This document shows, in pieces, positions 58,709 through 64,000 of a DNA stretch of 64,000 bases. The stretch comes from Actinomyces procaprae (GTDB lineage Bacteria; Actinomycetota; Actinomycetes; Actinomycetales; Actinomycetaceae): positions 1,612,001-1,676,000 of the forward strand of contig NZ_CP039292.1 of NCBI RefSeq assembly GCF_004798665.1, in the 5' to 3' direction. Position 1 is the stretch's first letter. The number at the start of each line of letters is the position of its first letter. The notes below the pieces were generated by a model. It made no database searches. It was not told the origin of the DNA and saw only the letters and a program-made list of their open reading frames with translations. Position numbers and translations under genes: made by a program.

Positions 58709-59743
58709 TCAGCCGACCGTGATCTGGAGCTTGACGTCGCCGGGGCGGCCCTCGGCCACCCGGTCGAAGACCTCCTCGGCGCGGTCCATCGGGAAGGTGT
58801 CGGTGATGAAGGGCTTGAGGTTGATCTTGCCGGCGGACACCAGGTCGATGGCGCGCTGGTAGACGTTGGCGTAGCGGAAGACGGTCTCGATGCGGGTCTC
58901 GCGGGCCTGTACCTCGGTGACATCGACGGCGATCGGGTCCACGGGGATGCCCACCAGGACGGTGCGGTTGCCGGGGGCGCCCAGCTTCCACAGGTCCTCG
59001 TACGCGGACGGGTGGCCGGAGGCCTCGAAGACCACGTCGGCGCCCCAGCCGGCGGTGCGCTCGTTCACGACGTCGAGCAGGCGCTGCTCACGCAGGTCCA
59101 CGGTGACCACGCCGGGGATCTGGGAGGCGATCTCCAGCTTGACCGGGGAGACGTCGGAGACGATGGCGGTGGAGGCGCCGCCGGCGAGCGCCGCGGCGGC
59201 GGTGAGCATGCCGACCGTGCCGCAGCCGGAGACGACGGCGACGGCGCCGGGGTGGATGGCGGCCTTGGTGGCCGCGTGCATGCCGACGGCCAGCGGCTCG
59301 AGCAGGGCGCCCTCCCCGTAGGTGACGTTGTCGGGCAGGTGGTAGGTGAAGGCGGCCGGGTGGATGACCTCCTCTACCAGGCAGCCGTCCACCGGCGGGG
59401 TGGCCCAGAAGGAGACGGCGGGGTCGACATTGTACATGCCCATGCGGGAGGCCCGCGAACTCATGTCCGGCACCCCCGGCTCCATGGCCACGCGATCGCC
59501 GACGGTGAAGTCGGTGGCGCCCTCGCCCACCTCCAGCACGGTTCCGGAGGCCTCGTGACCGAGGATCATCGGCGCCTCGACGACGTAGCGGCCGATGCGG
59601 CCGTGCGTGTAGTAGTGGACGTCCGAGCCGCAGATGCCGACGGTGTGCGGGGCGATGCGCAGCTGGCCGGGGCCGCAGACGAGGTCTCCGGGGACCTCAC
59701 GGACGTTGATCTCATTGCGCTTCTCTAGAACTACAGCCTTCAT
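58709..59743 (-). CDS. Zinc-type polyol dehydrogenase (xylitol/sorbitol dehydrogenase-like)
   Basis: 344 residues, medium-chain dehydrogenase. The catalytic zinc site is present: cysteine in GICGSDVHYYTHGRIG, HE in LGHEASGTVLEVG, glutamate in LLEPLAVGMHA. The NAD Rossmann motif is VVSGCGTVGMLTAA. The structural zinc lobe is lost: where four cysteines usually follow EPGVP, this reads DMSSRASRMGMYNVDP. The HYYTHGRIG segment is typical of xylitol and sorbitol dehydrogenases. Would oxidise an imported polyol to a ketose; no ketose kinase is nearby. Confidence 0.9.
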   Translation of the reverse strand: MKAVVLEKRNEINVREVPGDLVCGPGQLRIAPHTVGICGSDVHYYTHGRIGRYVVEAPMILGHEASGTVLEVGEGATDFTVGDRVAMEPGVPDMSSRASRMGMYNVDPAVSFWATPPVDGCLVEEVIHPAAFTYHLPDNVTYGEGALLEPLAVGMHAATKAAIHPGAVAVVSGCGTVGMLTAAAALAGGASTAIVSDVSPVKLEIASQIPGVVTVDLREQRLLDVVNERTAGWGADVVFEASGHPSAYEDLWKLGAPGNRTVLVGIPVDPIAVDVTEVQARETRIETVFRYANVYQRAIDLVSAGKINLKPFITDTFPMDRAEEVFDRVAEGRPGDVKLQITVG

Positions 59744-59824
59744 GTCTTTTCTTCTCCTCGTGGGTTGGTTGCGGTGACTTGGTGGTGGTGAGCGGGTTTA
59801 AGGATGGTCGGCGATTCGGTGGGT

Positions 59825-61108
59825 TCAGGCGGCCACCTCCGCGACGGGTCGGTCGGCGGTCTCCGGCAGGCGCCGCCCATTGCGGTCGAAGCCGGGCTGG
59901 TCGGGGTGGATGAACACGGTGATGAGGGAGCCCAGCAGGTACAGGGCGGTGTAGGTCCAGCACACTCCGGCGACGCCGATGTGCGGCAGCAGCAGGGTGA
60001 CCAGCCCGGGGCCGACGAAGGTGGTCAGGCCGGAGGCGAGGTTGTTGGCGGAGATCGCGGCCCCGCGGTGTTCGGGGGCCAGGGCGGGGAATACGGCGGC
60101 CATGGGGACGAAGGCGGTCACGCCCATGCCCAGGAGGACGGCGGCCGCACCGAGGGCGATCATGTTGCCGCCCAGGAACTGGGGCACGTAGTAGAAACCG
60201 AGGGTGGCGACGGCGCAGAACCAGCACCCGTACCAGCGCATCTGCCGCATCCATCCGTAGCGGTCGCCGATCCAGCCCCACAAGAGGTTGCCGAAGACGG
60301 TGACGGCGAACTGGATGCCCCAGATCGTCATCAACTGCGGCATGGTGAACCACTCCTCGCCGTAGCCGGCTGTGGTCAGGTACAGGGGCATGATCACCGG
60401 GAAGCCGTAGAGGCTGAGGTTGCAGATGACGCGGACGATCGCCGTCAGGGCCACCTCCCGGTTGGTGCCGAGGATGGTGACGCCCACCGACAGCTGACGC
60501 AGCGTGTCACCCAGGTCCCCGCGCTCGGGCTGAGGTTCTCCGCGGCCCACGAACAGCAGGCAGAGCAGGCCACCGGTGATGGTCCAGGCCAGGGAGAACC
60601 ACAGCGTGCCCCGCTCGCCGATGAAGTTGATGGTCCGGGCAGGAATCCAGGAGCCGAGGCAGCCGACGCCGATGGAGTAGGCGGTCCAGAACCAGCCCAT
60701 GGCGGAGGCGCGGGACGCCGGTGCCACCTTCTGGGTGATGTAAACGACGAAGGAGTATATGAACAGGGGGTAGGCCAGGCCGCGGCAGGCGTAGATCACC
60801 AGGATCAGTGGGTAGATGCCCGAGGGGATCGCCACGCCGACGAGCAGCAGGTGCAGGCCGACCCACAGCCCGGCGCCGATGAGCATGATCCGGCGTACCC
60901 CGAAGGTCTCCGCCAGGACGCCGGAGGCCCAGCCGGCCAGGGCGGCCATCAGGCCGTAGGCGGTGATGACCGTTGACGCCTGGGTCGCGGCGAAGCCCAG
61001 GGAGACGAGGTACTTGGACAGGAAGGTCAGCTCGAAGCCGTCGCCGGTCATGAAGATGGCGATGGCGATGAGCCCTGGGATCAGGATCCGTGGGGGTGCA
61101 AGGCGCAT
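59825..61108 (-). CDS. MFS polyol/sugar transporter (RbtT/CsbX-like)
   Basis: 427 residues from ATG 61108; the open frame extends to 61480 without homology. About 12 membrane segments. [21 protein letters not shown] in helix 1, [13 protein letters not shown], and [19 protein letters not shown] in the second half resemble ribitol/arabitol transporters. First gene of transporter-dehydrogenase-AraC, so it likely brings in the sugar alcohol. Confidence 0.87.
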   Translation of the reverse strand: MRLAPPRILIPGLIAIAIFMTGDGFELTFLSKYLVSLGFAATQASTVITAYGLMAALAGWASGVLAETFGVRRIMLIGAGLWVGLHLLLVGVAIPSGIYPLILVIYACRGLAYPLFIYSFVVYITQKVAPASRASAMGWFWTAYSIGVGCLGSWIPARTINFIGERGTLWFSLAWTITGGLLCLLFVGRGEPQPERGDLGDTLRQLSVGVTILGTNREVALTAIVRVICNLSLYGFPVIMPLYLTTAGYGEEWFTMPQLMTIWGIQFAVTVFGNLLWGWIGDRYGWMRQMRWYGCWFCAVATLGFYYVPQFLGGNMIALGAAAVLLGMGVTAFVPMAAVFPALAPEHRGAAISANNLASGLTTFVGPGLVTLLLPHIGVAGVCWTYTALYLLGSLITVFIHPDQPGFDRNGRRLPETADRPVAEVAA

Positions 61109-61208
61109 GGGTTCCACTCCGTCGTGTAGGTGCCGCGGCTCATTCCGCGGTTGCTGGCTAAAGCATCGCCCCGGGCGCGCACGGCGGTCTTCCGGCGTCG
61201 ATGCCGGG

Positions 61209-61231
61209 CACCGGTACTTTTTTAGCCGGTG
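61209..61231. promoter_or_regulatory. Inverted repeat upstream of the polyol transporter
   Basis: CACCGG and CCGGTG, 6-bp arms separated by 11 bp that include TTTTTT, about 100 bp before the transporter start and 56 bp before the divergent DUF4232 gene. Might be an operator; weak evidence. The gap 61109-61286 has no gene. Confidence 0.25.
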
Positions 61232-61286
61232 TTGCGGCGCGCGGGCCGACCTGCCCGGTAGCATCGGTCCAGGCTGCTTGAGGGGG

Positions 61287-62360
61287 GTGCTCGTCTTGTC
61301 CTGCACAGAACCCGCCGCGGGTGCGCCACACGCCGCTCCTACCGCCCGCAGGCCCTGGTGGTGGCGGGCGCTCACCTGGCCCTGGCGGAACTGGTTGCCC
61401 ATCGTGGCGCACCTGGCCGGGATCGCGGCCACGCTGCTGACACCGGTAGCGCTGCTGTGGGCGGGCCTGAGCATGCCCACGACCGCCTTCGACCCCGAGG
61501 ACGCCGATTACCGGTGCGCCTACGTGCTGGAGCACCCGGCCATTGCCGTCCGGGCCCACGAGGCGTGGTTCTTCTCCTCATGTGACATCGTCACTTCCGG
61601 CGGCGAGGTGTTGGCGCGGGTGCCCATGAGTCCGGGCTGGTGGCCCTGGGCGGCCGGGGGCCTCGTCCTGTTGAGTGCGAGTGCCGTGGTCTTGGCGCTG
61701 GCGGCTCTTCGTCTTCGGCGCGGCGCGCATCGAGCGTCCGCCCGCGTGCTGGCGCTGTTGGCACTGGTGATCGTGATGGCCACGCCGCATGGCCTGTCAT
61801 GGTTGTATGAGCACGCCGAGTCCCCTGACCCCGCGGCTCTGGCCCGGGCCCAGGAGATGACCATCCCTGAGCTCACTGGAAACGGCGACGTCGTTCCCAT
61901 CTCCTCCTCGGTTCAGGACTGCGACCCCGCTGAGCTGAGCTACTGGCGCATATCGGGCCATGCCGCGCTGGGCGGACACGTCACCGCCGTAATCGCCGTG
62001 CAGAACGACTCCAGGACCGCCTGCCTGGTATCCGGTTGGCCCGCCGTCGTCGTTCTTGACGAGCAGGACCGGGACGTCGAGGTCGCCGTGGTGCATGTGG
62101 ATACCCGGGACTCGACCTCGCCGGGCGTTCAGGACCCGCGCGCGGTAGAGATCGGTCCGGGGGTACGGGCGGTTGCCACACTCCGGTGGGACAACGACCA
62201 CACCCGCGCCGTCGGCACCCACCTGGAGGTGACGACGGCACTCGGCCGCCAGGCGGTCACGAAGGACCCCGACCCCAGGTACGAGGAGTGGGGCACCGCC
62301 CACGACCTGACGATCCCCGAGGGCAGTCTCGTCCTGATCTCTCCGTGGGAGCATGAATAG
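61287..62360 (+). CDS. Membrane protein with DUF4232 domain
   Basis: 357 residues if GTG 61287 is the start (G-rich AGGGGG directly before it; TTG at 61296 is possible). Two or three hydrophobic segments ([67 protein letters not shown]) are followed by an outside domain with [20 protein letters not shown]...[22 protein letters not shown], which fits DUF4232. Function unknown; DUF4232 proteins are often envelope-attached in Actinobacteria. Confidence 0.7.
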   Translation: MLVLSCTEPAAGAPHAAPTARRPWWWRALTWPWRNWLPIVAHLAGIAATLLTPVALLWAGLSMPTTAFDPEDADYRCAYVLEHPAIAVRAHEAWFFSSCDIVTSGGEVLARVPMSPGWWPWAAGGLVLLSASAVVLALAALRLRRGAHRASARVLALLALVIVMATPHGLSWLYEHAESPDPAALARAQEMTIPELTGNGDVVPISSSVQDCDPAELSYWRISGHAALGGHVTAVIAVQNDSRTACLVSGWPAVVVLDEQDRDVEVAVVHVDTRDSTSPGVQDPRAVEIGPGVRAVATLRWDNDHTRAVGTHLEVTTALGRQAVTKDPDPRYEEWGTAHDLTIPEGSLVLISPWEHE

Positions 62361-62469
62361 CCGCACCCCGAGGTCGTGTTCTGCGCCGGCGAGGTGGACG
62401 GCCCTCTTCTACGACACGGCGTAGGGCCGGTAGCATCGAGGACAACCGCTAGGGTCGAGGAGGACCAAG

Positions 62470-63183
62470 ATGCCCGGGATGCGCGCACCCGCTGTGAGCG
62501 GCCAGGCGCTGGTTGTTGCCCGTGACCTGAGCGTCGGCTATGGCGAACACGCGGTGTGTGCTCCGGCGACCTTCACCCTTAGCCCCGGTGAGGTGCTGGC
62601 GCTGGCCGGTGTCAATGGCGCCGGCAAGTCCACCCTGCTGCGCACCTGCCTGGGACTGCTGCCACCCGTCGACGGTGAGGTCACACTGCTGGGACGTGTC
62701 CCCGATCCACGCTCGGCCGTGCAGCGCCGGGCCGTGGCCCGCGACCTGGGCGAGGAGTCCTTCTTTCCCACCCTGACCGTGGCCGAGCATCTCGCCCTGG
62801 TCTGTTACGGGCACTCCTCCCCCGCACCGGAGCGCACCGCCGCCGAGCTTCTGGATGAGTTCGACCTGGCGGAGCTGGCGGATGCTCTGCCCGATGAGCT
62901 GTCCTCGGGGCAGCGGCGCCGCTTGGCCCTGGCGGCGGTGTTGGCCCGGCCGCGCCGTCTGCTGGTACTGGATGAGCCGGAGCAGCGCCTGGACCACGTC
63001 ACCCGCCGGGCCCTCGCCCGCCGCGTGGTGGCCGAGCGTGAAGCGGGAATCGGGGTGCTGCTCGCCTGCCACGACGCCGACTTCGTGCGCACTGCTGCAA
63101 CCGCGGTGCTGCTGGTGGGTACAGGCACCCGCCTGCTTGGCGTTTCCGAAGGCGTGCGTGCCATCACCGAGGGCGCACTGTGA
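62470..63183 (+). CDS. ABC transporter ATP-binding protein
   Basis: 237 residues, GAGGAGG 7 nt before ATG. Walker A LAGVNGAGKSTLLRTC; the signature is altered to ELSSGQRRRLALAAVLARP (SSGQR instead of SGGQ). Walker B LLVLDEPEQRLD has glutamate-proline as usual but then EQRLD, and ACHDAD serves as the H-loop. Works with the membrane protein that starts in overlap (GTGA). Probably an exporter of unknown substrate. Confidence 0.9.
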   Translation: MPGMRAPAVSGQALVVARDLSVGYGEHAVCAPATFTLSPGEVLALAGVNGAGKSTLLRTCLGLLPPVDGEVTLLGRVPDPRSAVQRRAVARDLGEESFFPTLTVAEHLALVCYGHSSPAPERTAAELLDEFDLAELADALPDELSSGQRRRLALAAVLARPRRLLVLDEPEQRLDHVTRRALARRVVAEREAGIGVLLACHDADFVRTAATAVLLVGTGTRLLGVSEGVRAITEGAL

Positions 63184-64000
63184 GCCCGGCCGATCACCAC
63201 GCCCGCAAACTGCCTGCGGGGCGGGAACTGCGCCGCTGGGTGCGTGCGCATACCGCCCGCACGCGCAGCCCCTGGGCGCTGCTTGGCGACATCTATGACG
63301 CCGTCCTGGCGGCCGCAATCCTGGCCGCCCTGGCGGCGCCCTACCTTGGACGACTCGGAACCGGGACGACGCCGATACGCGGGACCATCGGCATGGATCC
63401 GACGTGGGCGGTGCTGGTGCTGTTGCTCCTGTTGGCGGGGATGCTCGTTGAGCCGCTGCGGCGACTGGGCCCGCTGTTTCTGCGAACCTACGAGGCCGCT
63501 TGGTGGCTGAACATGCCCGGAGACCGGCGCGGCCTGCTGGAACCGGTGGCGTGGGCGGAGGCGGCGGTGGCGGTCGCGGCCGGTGGTGGCGCCGGGCTCT
63601 TGCTGGCGGTGATGGCGGGCGCCGGCGCGATCACGGCGACCGGGATGGTCCTGCTCGCAGGCGCCTGCGGGGCACTGCTGCTCGTGGCCCTGGTGCGCGC
63701 CCAGGTGGTTGACGCCGGCCTTCCCGCGGTCAGGAGGACACTGCTGGGCGCGGCGGTGATCGCGCTGAGCGCCGGAGCGCTCGGGGCCCCCTCGCCCAGC
63801 CGGGTGCCCGGGGGCCTGTTCGTGTCACTCGGCCTCGGGACGGGTCTGGCGGCCGCAGTGTGGTGGTGGAGATTGCGCGTTCGCCTGGTCGAAATCCCGG
63901 ATGCGCATCTGCTGGAGGTGGCCGCCCGCAATCTGGGGGTACAGGTATCCCTGCTGTCGCTGGACACACGCGCGCTGGGACGTCTGCTGTCCGCCCCGGT
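63180..64000 (+). CDS. Membrane partner of the ABC ATPase (DUF6297-like), partial
   Basis: Starts at GTG 63180, overlapping the ATPase stop, and is open to the window end (273 codons seen). Polar start SPADHHARKLPAGRELRRWVRAHTARTR, then paired hydrophobic helices (VLVLLLLLAGMLVEPL, VAVAAGGGAGLLLAVMAGAGAI, LLLVALVRAQVV). Layout fits the large actinobacterial ABC permease-like family DUF6297, in which such an ATPase is usually adjacent. Family assignment is from layout and is tentative. Confidence 0.65.
   Translation, partial: MSPADHHARKLPAGRELRRWVRAHTARTRSPWALLGDIYDAVLAAAILAALAAPYLGRLGTGTTPIRGTIGMDPTWAVLVLLLLLAGMLVEPLRRLGPLFLRTYEAAWWLNMPGDRRGLLEPVAWAEAAVAVAAGGGAGLLLAVMAGAGAITATGMVLLAGACGALLLVALVRAQVVDAGLPAVRRTLLGAAVIALSAGALGAPSPSRVPGGLFVSLGLGTGLAAAVWWWRLRVRLVEIPDAHLLEVAARNLGVQVSLLSLDTRALGRLLSAP

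Overview
The window is about 64 kb of very GC-rich DNA (C/G-ending codons dominate, many ATGA/GTGA gene overlaps, GTG starts). It suggests an Actinobacterium, most likely of the Actinomyces/Actinomycetaceae type. Reasons are the single-chain type I fatty acid synthase behind acyl-CoA carboxylase genes, an actinobacterial IHF (mIHF), a PriA that has lost its ATPase motifs, an AroK-AroB fusion, and gene order like other Actinobacteria. No rRNA, tRNA, CRISPR, prophage or biosynthetic cluster was seen.

Two ancestral housekeeping blocks form the backbone. Block 1 (about 8.8-27.5 kb, minus strand) runs pyrR-pyrB-pyrC-carA-carB-pyrF, mihF-gmk-rpoZ-coaBC-metK-priA, then a HAD phosphatase and fmt-rsmB-rpe. 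From memory this matches the Mycobacterium order Rv1379-Rv1408. It is preceded at the window edge by acyl-CoA carboxylase alpha and beta plus type I FAS (cut by the window start). Block 2 (about 37.4-54.6 kb, minus strand) runs rarA ... rpsD-alaS-ruvX-mltG-aroE-aroC-aroKB-(degenerate aroK) ... efp-nusB, matching Rv2559c-Rv2533c.

Accessory DNA sits between and after these blocks. (a) At 28.5-30 kb there is a gene remnant and two non-coding inverted-repeat elements. (b) At 30-37.2 kb lies a sugar-acid cluster: SorC-type regulator, phosphotriesterase-family hydrolase, UlaD-like decarboxylase, UlaE, PfkB kinase, MFS transporter and a convergent UlaF/AraD epimerase. It looks like a PTS-free version of the L-ascorbate/3-keto-L-gulonate route ending at D-xylulose 5-phosphate. 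(c) A third inverted-repeat element lies at 38.6-39.3 kb beside a PaiB-like protein. (d) A fourth lies at 50.5-52.2 kb and is interrupted by a 1,007-bp IS5-family insertion with a CTAG target duplication. (e) At 57.7-61.1 kb an MFS polyol transporter, a xylitol/sorbitol-type dehydrogenase and an AraC regulator form a second sugar-alcohol cluster. (f) An MMPL exporter, a DUF4232 membrane protein and an ABC transporter pair fill the right end.

The most unusual signal is the family of four non-coding elements, about 560-730 bp each. They share ends (GGCTCTTCCGGTTTG-GGGTGTG and its complement) and G/T-rich left and C/A-rich right arms. Their interiors differ: two carry a 218-bp module with a covarying hairpin, and two carry degenerate tandem arrays with a 20-bp period. 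Other points are a one-base frameshift in pyrB, a PyrR-type hairpin that can hide the pyrR ribosome binding site, non-canonical active-site residues in the UlaD-like enzyme, and an extra shikimate-kinase-like protein without its P-loop lysine.
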